A DNA stretch of 52,867 nucleotides from Halobacteriovorax sp. (lineage in GTDB: Bacteria; Bdellovibrionota; Bacteriovoracia; Bacteriovoracales; Bacteriovoracaceae): the NCBI GenBank assembly GCA_002716825.1, contig PBCC01000025.1:1-52867 (forward strand), in the 5' to 3' direction. The number at the start of each line of letters is the position of its first letter. Positions within the stretch are counted from its first letter, which is position 1. Position numbers and translations under genes: made by a program. Shown here one piece after another: positions 42,729-50,014 of the stretch. The notes beneath the pieces were generated by a model. That model worked only from the letters and a program-made list of their open reading frames with translations, was not told where the DNA came from and searched no databases.

Positions 42729-43652
42729 ATGAAAAAGCAACTTATCACTACTTGTGCCATCGCCTTATCGTCTTCGCTGCTATTTGCACAAGATATGAGT
42801 GTTATCCCAAAAGTCATCTATGGCGACGACAATCGCGTCGACGTTATTGACTCGAATAACCCGCTTTTCGTGAAGCTTGCTCTATCAACCGCAGCTCAAA
42901 TTGATAAATCAAAGATTACAGTTCGTGGGGCAGATGCTGTTTTAGCATTTGAATCGCTTGAAAGAGGGATGGGCGTTTGTCCAACTGAGAAGTTTGCCGC
43001 GCAAAACAGTATTGCGCGTTGTTCAGGCTTTCTTATCGCTAAAGATCTTCTTGTGACAGCAGGGCATTGTGTTCGCTCTCAAGAAGAGTGTGAGAAATAC
43101 TCTTGGGTTTTTGATTATAGAGAAGGCGAAGTCGATGATGGAAAACTTCCATCTTCTAGTGTCTATAATTGTAAAAAAATCATCAATCAGGCTCTCGATC
43201 CTATTTCAGATGCCGATTACGCCCTCATTAAACTTGATCGCAAAGTTAAAGATAGAAAGCCACTTAAGTTTAGAAAGAAGGGATCGCCTGAAGTAGGTGA
43301 TGAACTAGTAGTGATCGGGCATCCATCAGGACTTACAACTAAAGTTTCCGATGGTGCAAAAGTGATCGCGAATGATGCCGACCAATATATTCTTACTGAT
43401 CTTGATACCTACGGTGGAAACTCAGGTTCGGCCGTGTTTAATACGTCAAAGGGTACGATTGAAGGGATCTTGGTTCGTGGCGCGCGCGATTATATCTATG
43501 ATTGGCAGCAAGGCTGTTATGTTTCCAACGTGTGTGACTCTGTAGGTGGCGCAGGTTGTGAGGGTGAAGAAGTAAGCCGAATCAGTAAGGTTCAGCTTAA
43601 GAAGTTCACCGGTATTATTGGATTCTTTAAGAGATTATTTGGGCTCTTGTAA
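42729..43652 (+). CDS. Secreted trypsin-like serine protease
   Basis: 307 aa. Signal peptide MKKQLITTCAIALSSSLLFA. Catalytic triad of the S1 fold: His in LLVTAGHCV, Asp in ISDADYALIKLD, Ser in DTYGGNSGSAVFN. Six or more Cys suggest disulphides. The C-terminal ~35 residues (QLKKFTGIIGFFKRLFGLL) form an amphipathic or membrane-interacting helix after the protease domain. ATG 42729 has GGGGAAG upstream. In a predator such proteases could digest prey protein, but nothing in the sequence shows this. Confidence 0.9.
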   Translation: MKKQLITTCAIALSSSLLFAQDMSVIPKVIYGDDNRVDVIDSNNPLFVKLALSTAAQIDKSKITVRGADAVLAFESLERGMGVCPTEKFAAQNSIARCSGFLIAKDLLVTAGHCVRSQEECEKYSWVFDYREGEVDDGKLPSSSVYNCKKIINQALDPISDADYALIKLDRKVKDRKPLKFRKKGSPEVGDELVVIGHPSGLTTKVSDGAKVIANDADQYILTDLDTYGGNSGSAVFNTSKGTIEGILVRGARDYIYDWQQGCYVSNVCDSVGGAGCEGEEVSRISKVQLKKFTGIIGFFKRLFGLL

Positions 43653-43673
43653 GCCTTGAAGGTGGAGATTGAT

Positions 43674-43964
43674 ATGCAGGACAAATTTAGAAAGTTTAAA
43701 TTACTACAAGACAAAGAAGATAGCCTAGTTGAAGGTCTTGGCGTGACGATGCTTATCAATCTCGATCACTTAGTATCGATTAAGCCTATTAATGTCGCAA
43801 CTTCTGATGGCGTAGTTCAAGCCTATTGGTTACGTCTTTCAAATGGAAAGAAGTATAAAGCAACTGAAATTCCAGATGAACTCGCTGGTCAGCTTAAGGG
43901 TGATATTATTAATTACTCTAAAATTGGTGGTCAAGAAACAGACCAATCAAGCGATCTTCACTGA
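43674..43964 (+). CDS. Small protein of unknown function
   Basis: 96 aa, no signal peptide or TM. Sequence VEGLGVTMLINLDHLVSIKP and YWLRLSNGKKYKATEIP suggest a compact beta-strand domain. ATG 43674 is preceded by GGTGGAG at 6 bases. It follows the protease by 21 bases and overlaps the convergent minus gene by 7. Function unknown. Confidence 0.65.
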   Translation: MQDKFRKFKLLQDKEDSLVEGLGVTMLINLDHLVSIKPINVATSDGVVQAYWLRLSNGKKYKATEIPDELAGQLKGDIINYSKIGGQETDQSSDLH

Positions 43965-45085
43965 TTGTCTTTTAAAAATTCAAGAAAGCAGATTCGCGCA
44001 TCGCTTGAGTCATCAATTTTTTGAACTTGAGCATTGATGGGCTTTTTTAATGGGTTTGAGTACAGTGTGGAAATAATAACTCTATCTCCAATATTATACT
44101 CACCTTTTCTTTTTTCAATAAACTGTAATTTCTGGGTGTCTGCCTCGACCAATAAATAAATTGTCTCATGCGAGTATTTTTCTTTGGCGAGCTCTCGCTT
44201 GAGCCCAACTTTTTCTGTTGGAACTTTCTTAACAGGTGGTTTGGTGTAAGAGAGATCAAACTTGGCTTCCACATGAAAGTGTTTGGCATACTCACTGGGC
44301 TTATTAAATGCCGTGATCTTGGCAGTCAGTGGGGCCGTTAACTTATTATCTAAAATGCTGTGAACAACAATGGCGTCGCCAACTTTATACTCGCCGCGAA
44401 CTGTACTGTGAAAGGAAAGTCCGTGAGTTTCAACTTCAATTAGCAAGTAAGTGGAGGGCTCTGATCCGCTTTTGCTAATACTGACACGCTTTTTTTTAGT
44501 GGGATCGATAGTCTCGCTAAGAGGCTCTTCAACAACACCTCTATTAGAAAAACCAAGTGACTGAGCCGTCTCTTTTATCTCAGGTTTTTTAGCAAAAACA
44601 TAAGCTGGGCCTTTGGGAGAGTCTTTAGCTGGCTCAGTTTGCTTTGGCTTGATCGTATCGCCAAGCACTTCAAGCACCTGTGAGATGAGCTCCATATCAC
44701 CTTTATCCATAGGGCCATCACTTGGTGCCGCCATAAGTTCAGGTAAAAAGCCTTCAGCTTCAGCCAGTTTAAGAATAGACTCGGGAGCCTTTAGAGTTAA
44801 AAAATCATCACTTAAAGATTCAACGGGGGATTTATAGATAAGGAGTAGGTCTTCATGAAAAATATTGAGATCTGTGATCGAGCCAAGCGTTAACTTATTT
44901 ACATTCTTAGCTAATTGAAATCTTAGTGTACGTTTTTCTTTATTCCAGCCCACAAGCAGAGCGTCGTAAATAATTAAACGACCATCGACGTGGCACCATA
45001 AATGGCTAGACTCACTTGAGCCTACTTGGAGATCAAGGATCTGATCAATTTCTACTGTATCGTTAACTTTATTTTGAAATCGCAC
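43958..45085 (-). CDS. Unknown protein with tandem beta-barrel-like C-terminal repeats
   Basis: 375 aa, soluble. The N-terminal region (about 1-70) is strand-rich (LWCHVDGRLIIYDALLVGWN). A low-complexity linker follows, and then two related modules: STYLLIEVETHGLSFHST with RGEYKVGDAIVVHSILDN, and TIYLLVEADTQKLQFIEK with KGEYNIGDRVIISTLYSN. The duplicated pattern (YLL-E-T---F---GEY-GD-I----) looks like PilZ-type barrels, but the PilZ RxxxR and D-x-S/A-x-x-G motifs are missing. GTG start without a clear ribosome site. It is last in the signalling operon, 47 bases after the receiver gene. Confidence 0.7.
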   Translation of the reverse strand: MRFQNKVNDTVEIDQILDLQVGSSESSHLWCHVDGRLIIYDALLVGWNKEKRTLRFQLAKNVNKLTLGSITDLNIFHEDLLLIYKSPVESLSDDFLTLKAPESILKLAEAEGFLPELMAAPSDGPMDKGDMELISQVLEVLGDTIKPKQTEPAKDSPKGPAYVFAKKPEIKETAQSLGFSNRGVVEEPLSETIDPTKKKRVSISKSGSEPSTYLLIEVETHGLSFHSTVRGEYKVGDAIVVHSILDNKLTAPLTAKITAFNKPSEYAKHFHVEAKFDLSYTKPPVKKVPTEKVGLKRELAKEKYSHETIYLLVEADTQKLQFIEKRKGEYNIGDRVIISTLYSNPLKKPINAQVQKIDDSSDARICFLEFLKDNQ

Positions 45086-45132
45086 GTAAGTAGTATAGGC
45101 CAGAGTTAAGCTTTTTTAATACTAAAAAGCGG

Positions 45133-45522
45133 CTATTTCTTCCCAAGTGCTTTAATCACAGCCTTTAGGAGCCCTTGCCTGGTAAAAGGCTTGATTAAAA
45201 ATGTTTTGACGCCAAAATTGATCGCCTTCAAGGCGTGCTCATTTTGCATGGCACCTGACATAAATATAATTCGGTGTTTCCTTGAGCTTAACGTCATCAT
45301 CAGAGTTTCAATCATATGCAAACCGTCTTTATCAGGCATTTGATTGTCTATGATGAGGAGATCAAACTCTTGATTTCGAAGCTTTTGTAGGGCCAAGGAG
45401 GCAGAAGTTGAGGCGACGATAAAGGAGAAAATATTGAAGCTCTTGAGCATAACCTCAATAAGATCGCAAATATGTTGTTCATCATCGACTATGAGAACGG
45501 ATAATTTTTTTGCTTCACTCAT
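45133..45522 (-). CDS. Stand-alone response-regulator receiver protein
   Basis: 129 aa CheY-like. LIVDDEQHICDLIEVML (acidic pocket), phospho-Asp in LLIIDNQMPDKDG, Ser/Thr switch in IIFMSGA, Lys in FLIKPFT. No output domain. Start overlaps the hybrid kinase stop by 4 bases, so the kinase is its likely phosphodonor. Confidence 0.93.
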   Translation of the reverse strand: MSEAKKLSVLIVDDEQHICDLIEVMLKSFNIFSFIVASTSASLALQKLRNQEFDLLIIDNQMPDKDGLHMIETLMMTLSSRKHRIIFMSGAMQNEHALKAINFGVKTFLIKPFTRQGLLKAVIKALGKK

Positions 45523-47024
45523 GGCTTAACCTTTAAAGCTTGGGCCAGTGTAGATAAAAGAGTCTCCTCGCTAAAAGGCTTGGAGATTAAACTATGGATA
45601 ACAAGATTCTTCTTATCTTTTTCAAAAATTTCTTGTGCATTAGGTGCACCACTCAAATAAATAATAGGGATATCTTCTTCAAGCATACGAACTTTACTTG
45701 AAAGATCAGAGCCAGACATTCGAGGCATGAAAAGATCCGTGATCACTAAATCTATCTCCGTTTGAATGAGAAGATTAAGCGCATCCTCACCACCTGTTGA
45801 GCTAACGACAGAGTAGCCAGCGCCTCGCAAGAGTTCATCGAGTTGATTCAGAACTATAGGCTCATCATCAACAATTAAAACTTTCTTTTGACCAACGGGT
45901 CCAATTTCGGGACCAAAACCACCAGAAGTGAGCATGCTACTCATTTCCATCGTAGGCAGATCAAATTTAAGAACTGCACCATTTTCACTATCAATAAGTT
46001 CAAGATGACCTTGATGCTTTTCGATCAACCTTCTACTAATAGAAAGTCCAAGGCCTGAGCCTTTACCAATATCTTTAGTCGTAAAGAATGGTTGAAAAAT
46101 CATTTCCTTATGCTGATCAGAGATCCCCGGACCATTATCGCTCACTGTGACACTAATATTATTCTCTCCACGACTTAGACTAATGCTAACCAAAGGAGCA
46201 GCTGTTTTTGCATCCAAGAGAGAGTCGAATGAATTTTTGAGAAGATTGACGATAACCTGTTCGAGCTCAACGCGGTTACACTGTACTAATAAAGGATCTT
46301 TAGGAGCTTTAAGGTTGAGCTTGATCGTCTCCTTGATTAACCCTGTGTGCGTAAGCTCAATTGCTGCGGTCGCAATATCTTTTAAATCACAATACTCTTT
46401 GTGCTCTTCATCGGTTCTAACATACGACTTCATATTATTAATAATAGATGAAATCTTTTCGAGAGAACTCGTTACACGTTCAATTGATGTCTTAAGCTCA
46501 TCACATTTGATCACATCTTTGCTACCCACTTCAAATTCGATTGTTTGAGCATAACCATAAGCGATGGTTAGGGGATTGTTAATTTCATGCGATATGCCGG
46601 CAGATAGCTCTCCAAGAGTAGCCAACTTATCCGTTTGTAGGATTTTTTCATGTGTACGTTTAATCTCCTCAAGCTGGACTCTGTACTTTGAGTAAAGCGT
46701 ACGCTCAACAGTGAGATCATTAAAAGTAATAACAAGATCGTTGTCGACTGAAAAAGACTTTAAAACAAGAGTCAATGGGCCATGACCGCTGGGAGTAGTC
46801 AGTGTTAACTCTTCACTTGTTTGAACGGAGCCTTTCAAAAACCGTTCAATAACCTCTGACTCATTAAATATAAGTGAAAAACGATCTAAATTTTTAAGCG
46901 AGCGGGGAGAGGATTGGGTTAAAACCAAAAAAGCCTGATTGAAATACGTAACTTTATAATCCTTATCAACAACGACAAGGGGAGCAAATAAATTATCGTA
47001 AATACTAAACTTATTAGAATTCAT
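45519..47024 (-). CDS. Hybrid sensor histidine kinase (PAS-HisKA-HATPase-REC)
   Basis: 501 aa, no TM. PAS-like N-terminal domain about 1-110 (FAPLVVVDKDYKVTYFNQAF), dimerisation helix with H-box LGELSAGISHEINNPL, N-box VIVNLLKNSFDS, G1 VSDNGPGIS, F-box FQPFFTTK and G2 GSGLGLSISRRLIE. The C-terminal receiver is about 380-501 (LIVDDEPIVLNQLDELL, phospho-Asp in LVITDLFMPRMSG, Lys in LISKPF). Cytosolic; it may take input from the STAS/phosphatase pair upstream and pass phosphate to the next gene. Confidence 0.95.
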   Translation of the reverse strand: MNSNKFSIYDNLFAPLVVVDKDYKVTYFNQAFLVLTQSSPRSLKNLDRFSLIFNESEVIERFLKGSVQTSEELTLTTPSGHGPLTLVLKSFSVDNDLVITFNDLTVERTLYSKYRVQLEEIKRTHEKILQTDKLATLGELSAGISHEINNPLTIAYGYAQTIEFEVGSKDVIKCDELKTSIERVTSSLEKISSIINNMKSYVRTDEEHKEYCDLKDIATAAIELTHTGLIKETIKLNLKAPKDPLLVQCNRVELEQVIVNLLKNSFDSLLDAKTAAPLVSISLSRGENNISVTVSDNGPGISDQHKEMIFQPFFTTKDIGKGSGLGLSISRRLIEKHQGHLELIDSENGAVLKFDLPTMEMSSMLTSGGFGPEIGPVGQKKVLIVDDEPIVLNQLDELLRGAGYSVVSSTGGEDALNLLIQTEIDLVITDLFMPRMSGSDLSSKVRMLEEDIPIIYLSGAPNAQEIFEKDKKNLVIHSLISKPFSEETLLSTLAQALKVKP

Positions 47025-47030
47025 TATGAC

Positions 47031-47492
47031 TCACTTAATAAAATTGAAATATTGAGCTTCGAGAGCATCAAACTCTAATTCAGTTCCCTTTTCATTGTTT
47101 TTAACAGGAGCCTTTTTACCTGTAACTTCAGAAAGACTGATAAGTATTTTGACCTCTTTATCTTGGTCTGGGTCAAAATAGGGAGCATAAAAACTCTCTA
47201 TCGTAGCCCCTTCGGGCAGAAACCCTTGAACCATATTCATTTGCTCAATCATAATTTGTGGACAGTGTCGGTAGATGATTTTAGATTTTTTAATAATTGT
47301 ATTAACTAAATTAATCCACTCTCTAACACCGCAAGAGTTTATAAGTGTTACGTTTTCAAAATCGAAAATAAAAACATCAGCACTACTTGAAGTAATGGCG
47401 TCAAAGTGTGAGTCTTCATCAATGCGACCGCTAAGAGTGACAATCGTACTTGTTGCATCATTACTGATGTTGATTAAGAGAGAGGAACTCAT
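47031..47492 (-). CDS. STAS-domain anti-sigma-antagonist-like protein
   Basis: 153 aa. STAS domain about 1-105: TIVTLSGRIDEDSHFD, VFIFDFENVTLINSCGVREW. Canonical antagonists (SpoIIAA, RsbV) have D-S-[ST]-G at the phosphorylated site; here it is N-S-C-G. The C-terminal 50 residues are polar. It overlaps the upstream phosphatase/HATPase gene by 4 bases, which would be its phosphatase and/or kinase in partner switching. The altered site leaves phosphorylation uncertain. Confidence 0.88.
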   Translation of the reverse strand: MSSSLLINISNDATSTIVTLSGRIDEDSHFDAITSSSADVFIFDFENVTLINSCGVREWINLVNTIIKKSKIIYRHCPQIMIEQMNMVQGFLPEGATIESFYAPYFDPDQDKEVKILISLSEVTGKKAPVKNNEKGTELEFDALEAQYFNFIK

Positions 47493-49945
47493 TGATTCTC
47501 CTGCTGAAAGTGGAACGATGTAACTCTGCCTTTAAAGTTCTTGTAGCGTTTTGTCGCTTCAAGGATGCAAGTTACTTTGGTCGAATTATTCTTATTAATA
47601 TTAATCCAAATCTGATTTGTTGATTGATAGACAAGGTAAAGTCCAAGTCCTGCACCCCTTCCATCTATTTTAGGAGACTGCTGATCATAGGCTCTCTTGA
47701 AGGCATGGAGTAGCGTCCCTTTATCAAAATGACCTTGATTGTCACTAACTTCAATACGAATGGTTTGAGATGACAGGGAGAGGTTGACGCTCACAATTGA
47801 GGACGTTGGCGAAAGAGCATTTGTGACGAGTTCGTCACCTATGAGAGTGAGATAGTCTTTAGGGCTTTCAAACCATCCCGGAAATTCTTGTGAATTTAAA
47901 TATTGGTCAATTGCTTCTCGAAAAGACCCAACAGCACTTCCCGTCCAATTGAAATCAAATTCGAGAAGAGGAGGAAGAACCGCTTGTAATTCTTGCTCTA
48001 ATACCGGCGAATTAAAGCCTACGAGATGATCAATTTGAGGGTTATTACAGAGGTAGTTGATAGCACTTCGAGGATCTAGACGAGAGATGACAGTGCTCTC
48101 GCTAATATGCTCAATATCTTTTGGAGAGTCAGCAACACCTAATTGACAAAGGACTAAAGTAACATCGTCATCACTAGGAGCACCGCCTGAAAAATCAAGC
48201 GCCTTTGTGATAATTCCTTCACGCCAAAGAGTTAAGCTCTCGTGTTTGGACTCGATGATGGATTGATGAAACTTTCGATCACCATAAGCTTGCGATTGGT
48301 CGTTGGTATTCTCAGTGATTCCATCTGTAAAAAGGATGAGGAGATCTTTTGGATTGAAGTCCATTGAATCCATTTCAAAAGTTGAATCACTGTCCTTTCC
48401 TAAATGAGCCGAGGGCTTACTTAGAAGCGGGATGAGATCACTTCGTTTAGGTTGCAGAACTTTTCCACTTAAAATCATGGCTGGGTTATGAGCTGCATTT
48501 GACCAAATTAGCTTATTATTTTTATTGTCAACTACCACACATAGCATTGTCATATAAAGCTGCTTACCAGCGCCACAGATAGCTTTATTAAACCAACTCA
48601 AGATCAAATCGGGACGATCGCCGAGTTGATGATTTGTTTTTAGCACTTCCTCTAGAGTATGAAGAGCGCAATTAGCCGTTGCCGTTATCAGTGCTGCAGG
48701 TACGCCATGTCCAGTTGCATCAGCAATGAAGAAAATTGTTTTGTCATTAATTTCAATATGTCCCCACCAGTCCCCACCGCACTCTGAAGCAGGGGCATAA
48801 AAAGCTGAGAACGTGTTATTGCCAATACTACCTTCAGCATCTGGAAAGAAAGAATCTTGTACAAGTTTTGCAACTTCAACTTCACGCTCAAGGCGAACTT
48901 TCTCTTTCATTTGCTCCATAAATTCGACGATTCGCTTACCCATGAAATTAAAGGAATCTGATAAAGCTCCGATTTCATCTTTAGATTTCACGTCGACACG
49001 GCTAGAAAAATCACCCAATACAAATTTCTGAGTTCCTTCAAATAAGACTTCTAATGATCTGGTTAAACTTCTAGAAAACAAAATGCCGATAATAATAGCG
49101 ATACTCAAAAGAAAGACAGCAAAAATATATGAGTTTTTAATCAATTGATCAGCGACAGAGTAGGCTTTGCTTTTTTCAATGACAGTTATGCTTAGTGGGT
49201 ATTGTGAGTTAAGCCCTTTAAAACCGACGAGACTTATACTTGTGTCAATTTCATCTTCGGCCACACCCTGTTTGAGGTTAACATTCAAAAAAGATGACTC
49301 GACAACTTTATATAAGTCTTGTGCAGTAGTTGCATCATTTTCAGTTAACGGCATTGAATCTGGGGCAAAAAGGTATGAGCGAATTGAGTTATCATGACTA
49401 GCCAGAACTTCGTTTAATGAGAGTTGTGCCAGTTGGATCATGTTATTGCGATCGTATACTAATGTGACAATTGGTTTATTGGGAAACAAATACAGAATTT
49501 TAAGGCCCTGCTTATGAAATGCATGATTATTGATAATTTGATTAACCTTCAAGTCAATTGAGTCTTTGGTGAGCTCACTCCTGAGAAGTCCAGATTGATC
49601 AGCGATCCCAGTTACAAATTTTTTCCTGTCACTATCGTAAACTCTGTAGTCAATCAGGGCCGGAATGTTTTCAAAAATCTTTCTTGATTGTTCGGCGTCA
49701 GTAGTGAAGGCGAGTATATCCAAGGTTCGTTTGGATTCGTTGATAACCTGATTAATGGCTTGGGCTTGGCTTGCCGCCACGCTTTGAACACTGCTGAAAA
49801 TATAAGCTGACTTATCTTCAATAAATCTTGTCAGTGCGTAGTGGGCGTAGGCTGCCAGACTTGTTAATAAGACCAGCGAAAACAAACTGATAAGCTTCAG
49901 CTTGAGAGGAAATCGAATGGGGCGCAAAAGAAGTTGTGTATTCAT
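47489..49945 (-). CDS. Membrane SpoIIE-type phosphatase fused to HATPase domain
   Basis: 818 aa. TM1 about 15-35 (LISLFSLVLLTSLAAYAHYA), periplasmic sensor about 36-260, TM2 about 270-290 (YIFAVFLLSIAIIIGILF), HAMP (about 292-345), linker helix, then PPM/SpoIIE phosphatase about 375-595 with metal ligands in ECGGDWWGHI, FFIADATGHGVPAALITA, LILFTDGITEN and PSDDDVTLVL. The C-terminal RsbW-like HATPase (about 690-800) shows GDELVTNAL, VSDNQGHFD and GRGAGLGLYLVY. It would dephosphorylate and possibly phosphorylate the STAS protein encoded next. The start has no Shine-Dalgarno and the predicted leader is only ~9 bases. Confidence 0.93.
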   Translation of the reverse strand: MNTQLLLRPIRFPLKLKLISLFSLVLLTSLAAYAHYALTRFIEDKSAYIFSSVQSVAASQAQAINQVINESKRTLDILAFTTDAEQSRKIFENIPALIDYRVYDSDRKKFVTGIADQSGLLRSELTKDSIDLKVNQIINNHAFHKQGLKILYLFPNKPIVTLVYDRNNMIQLAQLSLNEVLASHDNSIRSYLFAPDSMPLTENDATTAQDLYKVVESSFLNVNLKQGVAEDEIDTSISLVGFKGLNSQYPLSITVIEKSKAYSVADQLIKNSYIFAVFLLSIAIIIGILFSRSLTRSLEVLFEGTQKFVLGDFSSRVDVKSKDEIGALSDSFNFMGKRIVEFMEQMKEKVRLEREVEVAKLVQDSFFPDAEGSIGNNTFSAFYAPASECGGDWWGHIEINDKTIFFIADATGHGVPAALITATANCALHTLEEVLKTNHQLGDRPDLILSWFNKAICGAGKQLYMTMLCVVVDNKNNKLIWSNAAHNPAMILSGKVLQPKRSDLIPLLSKPSAHLGKDSDSTFEMDSMDFNPKDLLILFTDGITENTNDQSQAYGDRKFHQSIIESKHESLTLWREGIITKALDFSGGAPSDDDVTLVLCQLGVADSPKDIEHISESTVISRLDPRSAINYLCNNPQIDHLVGFNSPVLEQELQAVLPPLLEFDFNWTGSAVGSFREAIDQYLNSQEFPGWFESPKDYLTLIGDELVTNALSPTSSIVSVNLSLSSQTIRIEVSDNQGHFDKGTLLHAFKRAYDQQSPKIDGRGAGLGLYLVYQSTNQIWININKNNSTKVTCILEATKRYKNFKGRVTSFHFQQENQ

Positions 49946-49960
49946 ATTTAATTCATAGAT

Positions 49961-49989
49961 ATTATCGCAAAGACCACTATAATGAACAA
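49961..49989 (-). promoter_or_regulatory. Sigma70-type promoter of the signalling operon
   Basis: On the minus strand TTGTTC (49989-49984), 17-base spacer, GATAAT (49966-49961). Predicted transcription start is near 49954, about 9 bases before ATG 49945, giving an almost leaderless mRNA. A plus-strand TATAAT (49978-49983) lies inside the spacer, so the divergent promoters overlap. Confidence 0.55.
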
Positions 49990-50014
49990 TAAGACATATT
50001 TTTCAAAGGAGAGC

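Noticed and set aside
46147..46548. Plus-strand frame inside the hybrid kinase
   Set aside because: Antisense to the kinase H-box region, which is firmly coding; no supporting site.
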